Below, one piece after another: positions 26,183-35,102 of a stretch of 64,000 bases of DNA; the first letter of the stretch is position 1; every line of letters begins with the position of its first letter. Where the stretch lies: contig CAAEUX010000099.1 in NCBI GenBank assembly GCA_900759335.1, forward strand, positions 1-64,000, written 5' to 3'. The translations under genes were made by a program, and so were the position numbers. A model generated the notes under the pieces. That model searched no databases, was not told the DNA's origin, and was given only the letters and a program-made list of their open reading frames with translations. Source of the DNA: an uncultured Collinsella sp. (GTDB taxonomy: Bacteria > Actinomycetota > Coriobacteriia > Coriobacteriales > Coriobacteriaceae).

Positions 26183-28192
26183 TTATGCGAACTGGCTTAG
26201 GTAGAGGTCGGCGTAAGCGCCCTCGGCAGCCAGCAGCTCCTTGTGCGTACCCTGCTCGATGATATTGCCGTGATCCATGACCAGGATGAGGTCGGCATCG
26301 ACGATCGTCGACAGACGGTGCGCGATCACAAAGCTCGTGCGCCCGCGCATGAGCGCGTCCATAGCACGGCCGATGGCGAGCTCGGTGCGCGTGTCCACGC
26401 TCGACGTCGCCTCGTCCAGGATGAGGATCGCCGGGTTGTTGAGCAGCACGCGTGCGATGGTCAGCAGCTGACGTTGGCCCTGGCTGATGCTCTCGGCATC
26501 GTTAGCCACACGCGTGTCGTAGCCCTGCGGCATAGTGCGTACAAAGAAGTCGACCTGAGCGGCACGTGCGGCCGCGACAATCTCCTCGCGCGTCGCCTCG
26601 GGACAGCCATAGGCGATGTTCTCGGCAATGGTGCCATCGAACAGCCAGGCGTCCTGCAACACCATGCCAAACTGCTGGCGCAGCTCGCCGCGGTCCATGC
26701 GGCTCGTGTCCACACCGTCGAGGGTAATGCGGCCACCGTCGATCTCGTAGAAGCGCATGAGCAGATTGATGAGCGTGGTCTTGCCCGCGCCCGTGGTTCC
26801 CACCACCGCGATCTTTTGGCCCGGCTCGGCGACAAACGACACGTCGCGCATGAGCGGCTTGTCGGGCGCATAGCCAAAACGCACGTGTTCAAAGGCAACA
26901 CGGCCCTCCACCTTGCCCGGCAGCTTGGCGGCGGCCGCCGGCAACGGATCGGCCTCCATCTCGGACTCGTCGAGCAGGTCGAACACGCGCTCGGCGCTCG
27001 CCAGCGCGCTCTGCAGCGAGTTAAAGGTAAACGACAGCTGCGTCATGGGCTCGGACGCCTCATAGATAAACTGGAAGAACGCCTGGAACACGCCGACGGT
27101 CATATGCCCGGCAACCAACATGCTGCAGCCCACAAGCGCAATCACGATTTGCGCCAAGCGGCCGATAAAGCGCACTGCGGGACCGACGGCGTTAATCATA
27201 AAGTCGGCCTTGGTGCTCACGCGCGCCAGCTCCTTCGAAGCCTCGTGCACCTCGGCAGAGCTCTGGCGCTCGCGGTTAAACGCACGGATTACCAGACGGC
27301 CCGAGTAGCCTTCCTCGACCGCGCTCGTAATCTTGGACACCCACTCCTGGCGCTCGCCCGTCACATCGTGCGTGCGGCGCGAAACGACCTTCGTCACCAG
27401 CAGCGAAAGCGCCGTAAAGAACAAAAATACAAGCGTGAGCGGCACACTAAACACGAACATCACGCTCACGGCGCCCACCACGGTACCGATCGACACCAGA
27501 AGCTGCAGCAAGCCGCGCTGCATGCTCTCGGACATCTTGTCCAAGTCGTTGGTCGCACGGCTGACGACCTCGCCGGGACGATGCGCATCAAAGTAGGCAA
27601 GCGGCAGACGGTTGAGCTTTTGTGCGATGCGGTTGCGTAGGCGCAGGTTGAGGCGCTCGGCAACGCTCGACATCAAAAAGCTCTGAAGCGCGTAGAACGA
27701 GGCGGCGGCGGTCCAGATCATAAAGTAGATGAAGATGGTCCTGCCGCAGTTCTCCCAGGTAATGCTGAAGGTAGTGTTGTTGGCAAACGCCAGCTTCATG
27801 TGCCCCCACAGCTCATCGATCACGCGGGCGCTGTAAGCCGGCGCCGCGGTGTTAAAGATGACATAGAACACGATGCTCGCGAACACGATATAGAAGCGCC
27901 AATGGTCGCCGGCGGCCTCGCTCCACAGGCGGCGCACTGTCGCCCAGGTGTCGCGGGGCGTCTCGTCCTCGTCCTCGTCGTCAACGTCGCGCATGCGCTC
28001 CGCCTCGGCGCGGGCACGCTCGTCCTCGGCGCGCTCGTTTTCCTCGTAGAGTGCCTGGCGGCGAGCCTCGCGCTCCGCCGCCTTGGCGGCTTCGTCCAGG
28101 TCGGGCGCGACGCCCGTCTCCTCAACTGTCTCTGCAACCGCGGCATCCTCGGCGATGGCCTGCTTCTTGAGCTCCTCGGTCATGCTACTCAC
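26183..28192 (-). CDS. ABC exporter half-transporter, catalytically complete subunit
   Basis: The 669-residue product begins with an acidic, charged cytoplasmic extension (residues 1-85, many Glu, Arg and Ala), then six membrane helices (about 95-400) and an ATPase domain. Walker A is GTTGAGKTT near 460, the signature is ISQGQ near 572, Walker B is LILDEATSSVD, and the H-loop is AHRLST. Both catalytic glutamate and switch histidine are present. It overlaps the upstream partner gene by 8 bp and is third in an operon with a MarR regulator, which suggests drug or toxic-compound export. Confidence 0.93.
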   Translation of the reverse strand: MSSMTEELKKQAIAEDAAVAETVEETGVAPDLDEAAKAAEREARRQALYEENERAEDERARAEAERMRDVDDEDEDETPRDTWATVRRLWSEAAGDHWRFYIVFASIVFYVIFNTAAPAYSARVIDELWGHMKLAFANNTTFSITWENCGRTIFIYFMIWTAAASFYALQSFLMSSVAERLNLRLRNRIAQKLNRLPLAYFDAHRPGEVVSRATNDLDKMSESMQRGLLQLLVSIGTVVGAVSVMFVFSVPLTLVFLFFTALSLLVTKVVSRRTHDVTGERQEWVSKITSAVEEGYSGRLVIRAFNRERQSSAEVHEASKELARVSTKADFMINAVGPAVRFIGRLAQIVIALVGCSMLVAGHMTVGVFQAFFQFIYEASEPMTQLSFTFNSLQSALASAERVFDLLDESEMEADPLPAAAAKLPGKVEGRVAFEHVRFGYAPDKPLMRDVSFVAEPGQKIAVVGTTGAGKTTLINLLMRFYEIDGGRITLDGVDTSRMDRGELRQQFGMVLQDAWLFDGTIAENIAYGCPEATREEIVAAARAAQVDFFVRTMPQGYDTRVANDAESISQGQRQLLTIARVLLNNPAILILDEATSSVDTRTELAIGRAMDALMRGRTSFVIAHRLSTIVDADLILVMDHGNIIEQGTHKELLAAEGAYADLYLSQFA

Positions 28193-29921
28193 CTCCCTTC
28201 ATCTGCGATTCCGCGATAGCGCGGTACACCTCGCAGGTTTCCATGAGCTCGTCGTGCGTGCCTAGGCCCACGATCTCGCCGTCTTTGAGCACCACGATCT
28301 GATCGGCATGCAAAATAGTCGAGATGCGCTGGGCGATGATGAGCACCGCGGCATCGCACGTCTCGTCCTGCAGCGCATGGCGCAGTGCCGCATCGGTCTT
28401 AAAGTCCAGGGCCGAAAAACTGTCGTCGAAGATATATAGATCGGCATGCTTCATGAGTGCGCGGGCAATCGCCAGGCGCTGGCGCTGACCACCCGAGAAG
28501 TTCGTGCCGCCCTGGGCCACCGGCGTATCGAGCCCCTGGGGCTGGTCGAGCACAAAGGTGCTCTGGGCAACCTCCAGCGCATGGAGCATGTCAGCCTCAG
28601 TCGCATCTTCGTTGCCAAAGCGCAGGTTGCTCGCCACCGTACCCGAGAACAGCCATGCCTTCTGCGGCACATAGGCGATACGCCCGCGGATGTCGTCTTG
28701 CGAAAGGTCGCGCAGATCGATGCCATTCAGGCGAATGGCGCCCTTCGTGGCATCGTGGAAGCGAAGCAAGAGCTTGGCCACCGTCGACTTGCCCGAACCC
28801 GTCGAGCCTACAATCGCCGTGGTCTGGCCACGGCGACAGGCAAAGCTCAGGTCGCACAGGGTATCCTCGTCGGCATCGTCAAAACGGAACGACATGTGGT
28901 CGAACACGGCCACCGCGTCGGCACCGTCAACAGACTCCGCCGCGCACGTGTCCAGCGTGCGCTTGCCGTCCACGATGCTCGGCTCAATCTCCAACACCTG
29001 CTGCGCACGGTTCAGGCATGCGGCGGCGCGTGGGAGCGTCAGAATCACCATCTGCGCCGTCATCACAAAGAACAGGATCAGGATCGCGTACTCCAGCACG
29101 GCCGAGATGCTACCGATTTGCATGGCGTGGACGCCCACGCGGTTGCCGCCCACCCACAGCACCGCCACCTCGGCGATATTCATCAAAAAGAAGCTGGAGC
29201 TGTCGAGACCCACAAACAGGTGGTTGACCTTGATGGCATTGGCCGCGTAATCGCTAAACACCTCGTCCAGGCGCTGCTCCTCGTGGCGCTCCTTGTTAAA
29301 TGCGCGGATGACGCGCACGCCCACGATGTTCTCGCGCAGCACCACGTTCATGCGGTCGATAAAGCTCTGCAGGCGCATAAAGATCGGCGCGGCGTTGGCA
29401 ACGGTAAAGACCGCCGCCACCAGCACGATCGCAACCACCACGCCCAGCAGCGTGCCCATGGCGGGATCGATGAACCAAGCAAAAATGATGCCTGCCACGG
29501 CCAAGAACGGCACCGGCAGCACCAGCTGAATCGTCTGAAGGACAGCTTGCTGAATCACGTTGATGTCGTTGAGCGAGCGCGTGATCATCGAACCCGTGCC
29601 AAAGCGCTCAAAGTCGCTGGCGGACAGCTCGAGCGACTTGTCGTACACGGCATTGCGGATATCGCAGGCCACGTTGGCGGCCAGGCGCGCCGAAAGATAG
29701 CAGCCCAGCACCGTGCCGCCGCTGGCCATGCCGGTCGCGATAAGCATGTACAGGCCGTTGCGTAATATATAGTCGACATCGCCCGTGGTAATACCGGTGT
29801 TGACCATGTTCGCCAGCATCGTGGGAACCAACAGCGTACCGACGTTATCTATCAGCACCGCAAACAGCGTCACCGCAATCAGACCGCGGTACGGCCTCAT
29901 AAACCTCATTAAGAGTCGCAT
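28185..29921 (-). CDS. ABC exporter half-transporter, degenerate-site subunit
   Basis: 578 residues: six membrane helices (about 15-310) then an ATPase domain with Walker A GSTGSGKST near 370 and signature FSGGQ near 475. Walker B ends FDDSFSALD (Asp for the catalytic Glu) and the switch reads AQRIST (Gln for His), so this is the non-consensus half of a heterodimer with the 669-residue partner downstream. It overlaps the MarR gene upstream by 13 bp, showing tight co-translation. Organisation and motif losses mirror the exporter pair at 1273-5022, which is probably a paralogue. Confidence 0.93.
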   Translation of the reverse strand: MRLLMRFMRPYRGLIAVTLFAVLIDNVGTLLVPTMLANMVNTGITTGDVDYILRNGLYMLIATGMASGGTVLGCYLSARLAANVACDIRNAVYDKSLELSASDFERFGTGSMITRSLNDINVIQQAVLQTIQLVLPVPFLAVAGIIFAWFIDPAMGTLLGVVVAIVLVAAVFTVANAAPIFMRLQSFIDRMNVVLRENIVGVRVIRAFNKERHEEQRLDEVFSDYAANAIKVNHLFVGLDSSSFFLMNIAEVAVLWVGGNRVGVHAMQIGSISAVLEYAILILFFVMTAQMVILTLPRAAACLNRAQQVLEIEPSIVDGKRTLDTCAAESVDGADAVAVFDHMSFRFDDADEDTLCDLSFACRRGQTTAIVGSTGSGKSTVAKLLLRFHDATKGAIRLNGIDLRDLSQDDIRGRIAYVPQKAWLFSGTVASNLRFGNEDATEADMLHALEVAQSTFVLDQPQGLDTPVAQGGTNFSGGQRQRLAIARALMKHADLYIFDDSFSALDFKTDAALRHALQDETCDAAVLIIAQRISTILHADQIVVLKDGEIVGLGTHDELMETCEVYRAIAESQMKGGE

Positions 29922-30409
29922 GCGTCCCCCTCGCCCTTATCGTCAGTCTCGTTCTCGGCGGCCACTTGCCGTTTAAATGCCTCGCACTCTTCGTTAAGAA
30001 CATGGGAGAACTTACCGACCAAGCGCATGATCTCGCACTGTTCCCACGGCTCGAGCGCCTCGAATGCCTGTTGCTCGGCTTTTTGCGCCGGCAACGCGTA
30101 GCGCTTGGCAAACCGCACGCCTTCTTCGGTCAGTCGTACAACCTTGTTTTTACGACTGCCCTCGGCAAACTCCAACGTCGCAAGCCCTCGCGCCCTAAGC
30201 GTTTTAATCGCCGAATTGATGGTCTGTTTGCTGTAGAACCATTCACTCGTCAGCCGACTCACGGCAACGCTTCCGCCCGCCGCACTCGTGTCGACGAGCA
30301 TCCAGTAGGCGCAGTCCGAAAGACCGCAGGTGCGTGCGAACTCCGAATAGATACGGTCAAGCCCGTTGAGCATCCGGTCGAAATCGACCAGGCTAACTGC
30401 ACTATTCAT
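29909..30409 (-). CDS. MarR-family regulator of the ABC exporter operon
   Basis: About 166 residues with a winged helix: SRLTSEWFYSKQTINSAIKT then LRARGLATLEFAEGSRKNKVVRLT, the MarR recognition helix and wing. First gene of the operon with two exporter subunits. ATG at 30409 is preceded by GGGAG; an ATG at 30421 is also in frame. A strong promoter with two direct repeats of GTCAAAACTCGGAC lies just upstream, so it probably represses its own operon and is released by a ligand that the exporter removes. Confidence 0.88.
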   Translation of the reverse strand: MNSAVSLVDFDRMLNGLDRIYSEFARTCGLSDCAYWMLVDTSAAGGSVAVSRLTSEWFYSKQTINSAIKTLRARGLATLEFAEGSRKNKVVRLTEEGVRFAKRYALPAQKAEQQAFEALEPWEQCEIMRLVGKFSHVLNEECEAFKRQVAAENETDDKGEGDACDS

Positions 30410-30427
30410 CTCTCCCACCATTCGATT

Positions 30428-30484
30428 GTCCGAGTTTTGACCAATTTATATCTCTACATTAGTCCGAGTTTTGACTATCGTCAA
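30428..30484 (-). promoter_or_regulatory. Promoter and operator of the marR-exporter operon
   Basis: On the minus strand TTGACG (30479-30484), a 17-bp spacer, and TAATGT (30456-30461) make a near-consensus promoter. GTCAAAACTCGGAC fills the spacer (30462-30475) and is repeated exactly at 30428-30441, 34 bp away, between the -10 and the start codon. Placement and spacing (about three helical turns) fit an autoregulatory operator. Confidence 0.7.
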
Positions 30485-30525
30485 TAAGCTCGTTGCTTAT
30501 GGTCGGCTCCACATAAGCATATCGA

Positions 30526-30562
30526 CAAAAAAGACCGCCGGCGCGGGGGCGGCGCCGGCGGT
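30526..30562 (-). terminator. Terminator of the 96-residue orphan gene
   Basis: On the minus strand ACCGCCGGCGC pairs with GCGCCGGCGGT, followed by CTTTTTTG. Confidence 0.85.
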
Positions 30563-30588
30563 TGCGAGAGAATATCGATTGTTGGCTG

Positions 30589-30879
30589 TTAAGCAGCGAC
30601 GGCCTCGTAGACCGTGGCGCCCGAGAAACTGTCGTGCAGGCTCTTGCCGCAGATCCACGGCAGTTCGACGACCTCGCAAACCGTGTTGACCAGCTCGGAG
30701 CAGTCAGTAAAGTGGCCCTTATCGTTGAGGGCCTCGCAATCCTGAACACGCCAATAGCCATCGGTGTGCGTGATGTAGTACTCGTGATCGTTAATCGACA
30801 CAAAAGCGCGCGTCTTGGAACGCAGCAGCTTCAGAAATCCTTCGAAGTCGGTCTCGACGACATCTCCAGCCTGGAACAT
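30589..30879 (-). CDS. Conserved-looking small protein of unknown function
   Basis: A 96-residue soluble protein that I do not recognise. It is aromatic- and acid-rich with four cysteines (VQDCEAL, FTDCSEL, NTVCEVV, PWICGKS) and no signal peptide or membrane segment. Evidence that it is real: AGGAGG exactly 7 bp before the ATG, a strong terminator 27 bp after the stop, and neighbour-like codon use. It is monocistronic. The N-terminal GDVVETDFEGFLKLL and following strands suggest a small beta-rich fold. The cysteines could bind metal, but their spacing gives no known motif. Confidence 0.75.
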   Translation of the reverse strand: MFQAGDVVETDFEGFLKLLRSKTRAFVSINDHEYYITHTDGYWRVQDCEALNDKGHFTDCSELVNTVCEVVELPWICGKSLHDSFSGATVYEAVAA

Positions 30880-31170
30880 GATGTTACCTCCTGGCCCGGC
30901 GCCACCATGGCGCGTTGATAAACGTTGGTGCTCCTTTAGTAAAACCTTTATCAGAGCTTATGCGCGCATCATTTAGGCAAGTGGTAAAAAACCGCAGGGT
31001 AGACGGGATAAAACGTTTAACCATCCCACCGGTTTGTCACATTCTGGCTGAAGTTTTATGCAAACCAACTTTTCCACTTGGTAGCTTGCATTGTTTGGGG
31101 CCGACTGCGCGATTACGGTTTTGGTTCGGCGGGTAAGAACGAGGCAACGAAACCAACGTCAGGAGGACAC

Positions 31171-31692
31171 ATGGAGACCATCGAAGCGCTCATCCACCGC
31201 CGCAGCTGCCGCAAATACAGCGATCGCCCCGTCGAGGCCGAGAAGCTCGCACGCATTATCGAAGCCGGCCAGTACGCGCCGAGCGGCATGGGACGCCAGC
31301 CGGTCACGTTCGTCGCCGTCACCGACCCCGCAACCGTCGAGCGCCTCTCGCAGCTCAACGCCCAAGTTATGGGCAGCGAGGGAGATCCCTTCTACGGTGC
31401 CAAGACCGTTGTGGTGGTGCTCGTCGACCGCAGCGTGCCCACGCACCTGGAAGACGGCTCGCTCGCCATGGGCAACCTGCTCAACGCAGCCTATGCGCTG
31501 GGCGTCGATTCATGTTGGATCCACCGCGCGCACGAGGTCTTTGACTCACCCGAGGGACTGGAACTGCTTGCCAAGTGGGGCCTGCCCGCCGACGGAAGCC
31601 TGCGCGGTGTAGGCAATTGCATTCTGGGCTACGCCGAGGACACACTCCCCGATGCAAAGCCGCGCCGCGACAACGTGGTGTACGTCGGGTAG
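31171..31692 (+). CDS. Nitroreductase family protein
   Basis: A 173-residue FMN-dependent oxidoreductase. IHRRSCRKYSDRPVEAEKL at the N-terminus is the FMN-phosphate-binding segment of the family; APSGMGRQPVTFVAV and LAMGNLLNAAYALGVDSCWI follow in the usual order. Members reduce nitro compounds, quinones or flavins with NAD(P)H, and the natural substrate is not predictable. AGGAGG lies about 6 bp before the ATG at 31171; the longer open frame upstream is not supported. Single gene, followed by a palindromic repeat. Confidence 0.9.
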   Translation: METIEALIHRRSCRKYSDRPVEAEKLARIIEAGQYAPSGMGRQPVTFVAVTDPATVERLSQLNAQVMGSEGDPFYGAKTVVVVLVDRSVPTHLEDGSLAMGNLLNAAYALGVDSCWIHRAHEVFDSPEGLELLAKWGLPADGSLRGVGNCILGYAEDTLPDAKPRRDNVVYVG

Positions 31693-31710
31693 CCAAGGAG
31701 TGTCCCAAAC

Positions 31711-31745
31711 TGCCGGCAGAAAAGGACTGTCCCTTTCTGCCGGCA
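31711..31745. repeat. Palindrome of the GGGACAG group
   Basis: TGCCGGCAGAAA pairs with TTTCTGCCGGCA, with GGACTGTCC in the centre; TGTCCCAAA also precedes the left arm. One of seven small palindromes here that share a (G)GGACAG/CTGTCC(C) motif while their arms differ. Confidence 0.7.
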
Positions 31746-31761
31746 CATATTTCTCCGCAAC

Positions 31762-32337
31762 TTATATAGACGTCGAGGTTCCCGCGCCCTCGTTCGTTTG
31801 AGTCGTTTCGGCGCCGTCACCCTGTTCGTCCTCGTCCTTTTGGGCATCGGCGATCGTTGCGGCAGCGGCAACGATACCGCGCTGAGGCGCCACGCCCGTC
31901 TGGGTCTGAGCGCCCTCGACAAGCTCCGTGCCGGCATGCGCGAGCTCAGCAGGCTTGAACATCGCACTCAGGTCGACGCCGCCGCCAGCGTAGCCGAGTG
32001 CGGCAAGTGCGATGACAACCACCGCAACAACAACTGCAATCGGCACGTAACGATGCCAGCCTGCAGGATTGAGCCCACTTCGGCGAGCAGCACCGCGGCT
32101 AATGTAGCCCAGCGTTCCGTCGTGCTTGAGCTTAGAGCCCACCACGCGCTTGCGCCCCCGCAGCGATGACTCGGCCTGCATGGCCAAGCGAGCGCTTGCC
32201 GAAGGATAGCCGTATTTGGTGCGCTTGAACGAACCGTCGAACCCCGACGCGTGCTTGCCCCACGTCCGGGACGTCGTGCGGCGGTTAACTGGAGCCGCGC
32301 CCCGTCTATTCCGGTTTGGTTTTGAAGTCTCCGCCAT
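31762..32337 (-). CDS. Single-pass membrane protein of unknown function
   Basis: About 191 residues. The first 95 are basic and low in hydrophobics (many Arg, Lys, Ser), one membrane helix spans about 97-118 (YVPIAVVVAVVVIALAALGY), and the outer 70 residues are rich in Ala, Glu, Gln and Thr. This gives a cytoplasmic basic domain and an outside acidic tail. No catalytic motif. The ATG at 32337 is chosen to start at the basic domain; no clear ribosome site is seen and 18 more codons are open upstream. Repeats such as FKRTKYGYPSASARLAMQ suggest a conserved cytoplasmic segment. Function not assigned. Confidence 0.6.
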   Translation of the reverse strand: MAETSKPNRNRRGAAPVNRRTTSRTWGKHASGFDGSFKRTKYGYPSASARLAMQAESSLRGRKRVVGSKLKHDGTLGYISRGAARRSGLNPAGWHRYVPIAVVVAVVVIALAALGYAGGGVDLSAMFKPAELAHAGTELVEGAQTQTGVAPQRGIVAAAATIADAQKDEDEQGDGAETTQTNEGAGTSTSI

Positions 32338-32421
32338 ACGCCCCCGCACGCCGTAACACAATCGAAACATTACTGCTTTGGACTGTAGCACACGCGCCGC
32401 ACACGGTCACGGGCGCCTCGC

Positions 32422-33640
32422 TCAGCGGTCGTCGTCCTTCAGCAAGCGCCACAGGGTCGTGCGGCTTATCCCCAGCACCTCGGCAGCGCGGGTCCGGTTG
32501 CCCTGAAGGTGGCCTACGACCAGCCGCGCGATGTCCCGTTCGGTATCGGCCAGTGGACGCAGGATATACAGGTCGCTGTCGAGCGTCGGAGCGCCAAAGG
32601 TTGCGGTTTTGATGACGTCCTCCTGGGCGAGCACCTCCTCTGCCACCGCGCGCTCCGCCACACCCGACCCTACTAATATATAGAGTCGTTCCGAGACCTC
32701 GCGAAGCTGCAGATAGTTGCGTGGCCAGCGATAGCCGTTGAGCGTCGAGGCAGCCTCCTCGGACATACTCGGAGCGGCAGTTCCAAAGACATCTGACAGA
32801 TATGACAAATACTGCGCAACCTTTTTCGATGCGCCGCCCTGCTCGGCAATCGCAGGCGCCACACTTACTGCGCACGCCAAGCGCTCGGTTACAAAAGCGG
32901 CCTGATCGCTTTCGCCACCGCCCGGCATATCGTTTGCCGTCAGAACCACATGGCAACGCGCGGCCAGCGCTGTGTCGGTCATCGTAGAGACAAGCTCGCG
33001 CAGACGCTGCGGCGAAAGTGCATGCCAGCCGCCAATACAAAGGGTCAGCCTGGCCTGGAACAGCGGCGATTCCGAGCTTTTGAGCAGATGGCGCCAGCCG
33101 CGATCCGTGAGCTCGTCAAGTGCCACGGACACAAAGGGTTCGTCAGCATAAGGCCCATCCAGATAGAGGCGTTTTGCAATCTCTGCCTGGCCAGCACCCA
33201 GCTCGCCCTCCAACATGAGGGGCACGCCGCGGGCATAGCTTTCGCAGACGGGGCCAGCGACCGCAGCGGCGCCCTCGACAATGCCGTACGCGCTTGCCTC
33301 GTAGCGCGCCTCGACCTCATCTGCGTTAAGCCACTCAATACCCGCGTGTGCCGCCGCACCGTGCACCTCGCGGACCACGACCACCCAAAGCACGCCGTAT
33401 TCCTTGGCGACCGGACGCACCGTGAGGCTCAAGCGCCCTCCCGCATGCCCCATCACCAGGCGCGTGCCGCTGCCCACGCGCCCCAGGCGCTCGGCGACAA
33501 ATGCCGCGACATCTTGCTCGAGTGCGACATCATCCATGGTCGAAATCGCCACGCGTCCATGCCCATCGATTGCCAACGCCGAGGCCCCGGCAGCAGCCAA
33601 AGCCTCGATCAAGATTTGTAGCTTGGCGTCACTGTTCATA
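32422..33640 (-). CDS. Degenerate NtrC-like regulator with Fis-type DNA-binding domain
   Basis: About 405 residues. The C-terminus (ERDIARLVVGHLQGNRTRAA then EVLGISRTTLWRLLK) is a Fis-type helix-turn-helix as in enhancer-binding proteins. The central region lines up with their AAA+ domain: PLMLEGELGAGQAEIAKRLY matches the Walker A segment, but the invariant lysine is replaced (GAGQ for GTGK). LTLCIGGWHALSPQRLRELV takes the place of the Walker B GGTLFLDEIxxLP, and the GAFTGA loop that contacts sigma-54 is absent. The first 110 residues are an unassigned sensor-like domain. It likely binds DNA but does not use ATP to open sigma-54 promoters. It sits downstream of the YeiH gene on the same strand. 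Confidence 0.7.
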
Positions 33641-33787
33641 TTGCGCCCCGTCCTCGGCGCCACGCCGCCGGCGACGGCCGCGCGGGCGAGTGTTTCAAAA
33701 TTGAACGATATTGCTCACCAAACACTATAGGGCAGAAGCCGCCGTCCTGCGAGTATATGAGTTGCCCCGCATCGCCATCCTGGCGGG

Positions 33788-33852
33788 GCGATAAGAGCTC
33801 TTCGGGACCTATCAACCTGCGGACAAGCCATACCCGCAAGAGCTCCTATCGC
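33788..33852. repeat. Inverted repeat downstream of the YeiH gene
   Basis: GCGATAAGAGCTCTT on the left and AAGAGCTCCTATCGC on the right differ at one position and enclose about 35 nt. It immediately follows a smaller hairpin GCCCCGC / GCGGGGC (33763-33789). One of these may end yeiH transcription. Confidence 0.6.
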
Positions 33853-33904
33853 TCCACCACAGGTATGCGCTCGCCAGCACGCAGCACGCAAATAAGCTAC
33901 TTCT

Positions 33905-34939
33905 CTACCAGATTCCCAGCACGTGCTGCATTCCTAAACTCATGCACGCAATGCCAATCCAGCAGCAAAAGCCCAATGCGATGGGCTTGCCGCCCTTTTT
34001 GACCAGCTCGACGATATCGGTATTAAAACCAATAGCCGCCATGGCCATCACAATAAAGAACTTCGACAGCTCCTTGATGGGCGCCGTAAAGAACGCGGGA
34101 AGCTGAAGCACCGTGGTGATTACGCTCGCCAACACAAAGAACAGCACAAACATGGGAAACGCGCGTTTAAACGAGAACGTGCTTTTGGCGTCGCCTCCGG
34201 CCTTGCGTGCCAGATGCATCTGCCAGCATGCGAGAACCAACGTAATGGGAATAATGGCTAGCGTCCTGGTGAGCTTGACCACCGTGGCGCTCTCGAGCAC
34301 ATTAGCGCCGGGATGCATGCTGTCCCAAGCGCTCGCCGCAGCCGTTACGGACGAGGTGTCGTTGATGGCGGTGCCGGCAAACAGGCCAAAGCCCTCGTTG
34401 GTCAACCGGAGCATGCCGCCGAGTGTCGGAAACACGAGCGCCGCGATAACGTTAAACAGGAAGATGACCGAAATAGCCTGGGCAATCTCGCGATCGTCGG
34501 CATCGATGACGGGTGCGGTCGCGGCGATGGCAGAACCGCCGCAAATCGACGAACCCACACCCACAAGCGTCGCGATCTTGCTCGGCACGTTCATGGCGCG
34601 GCAGAGCACGAAGGCGATGACAAGCGAGGTCGAGATCGTCGCCACGATAATCGGCAGCGACTGGGCGCCCTTGGACAGAATCTGGGAGAGGTTCATGCCA
34701 AAGCCAAGCAGGATAACCGCGTACTGCAAGACTTTTTTGGACGTATAGGTAACGCCGGCGGCGAGCGGTTCGCGACGATTCTTGGGAAAGACGAGCGCCA
34801 GGACCATGCCAAAAAGGATGGCAAATACCGGCCCGCCGACCACCTCAATCTGTTTGCCGAGCAACGTCGCGGGGATAGCGATGATCAGGCAGAACAAGAC
34901 GCCTTTCCAGCGCTCGCGTACGATATTTGCCAGTTGCAT
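33905..34939 (-). CDS. YeiH/UPF0324 family membrane transporter
   Basis: A 344-residue polytopic protein (about ten helices) of the UPF0324 family, annotated in relatives as putative sulfate or anion exporters. Diagnostic stretches are GFGMNLSQIL, VGVGSSICGGSAIAATAPVI, FAGTAINDTSSVTAA and AAIGFNTDI. The divergent GntR gene at 35103 and the shared 160-bp region between them suggest that GntR controls it. A possible link with sulfur or taurine use is family knowledge only; nothing else in the window supports it. Confidence 0.88.
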   Translation of the reverse strand: MQLANIVRERWKGVLFCLIIAIPATLLGKQIEVVGGPVFAILFGMVLALVFPKNRREPLAAGVTYTSKKVLQYAVILLGFGMNLSQILSKGAQSLPIIVATISTSLVIAFVLCRAMNVPSKIATLVGVGSSICGGSAIAATAPVIDADDREIAQAISVIFLFNVIAALVFPTLGGMLRLTNEGFGLFAGTAINDTSSVTAAASAWDSMHPGANVLESATVVKLTRTLAIIPITLVLACWQMHLARKAGGDAKSTFSFKRAFPMFVLFFVLASVITTVLQLPAFFTAPIKELSKFFIVMAMAAIGFNTDIVELVKKGGKPIALGFCCWIGIACMSLGMQHVLGIW

Positions 34940-35102
34940 ATGGGATTCCTTCTTTCTATTTCACGTTTGCGACGGCTTATGATACGGCAACATTGAGCAC
35001 AGCCTTGCGCAAACACAAACTAAGATGCCGCAATAGTTCTCAGACACCAGCCGAATTACCCACCGCGGAAAGCTGATTCGCGGCATAATTAACAACTAAC
35101 AT

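Noticed and set aside
28446..29765. A 439-codon plus-strand frame
   Set aside because: Antisense of the ABC exporter subunit at 28185-29921; no domain and no ribosome site.
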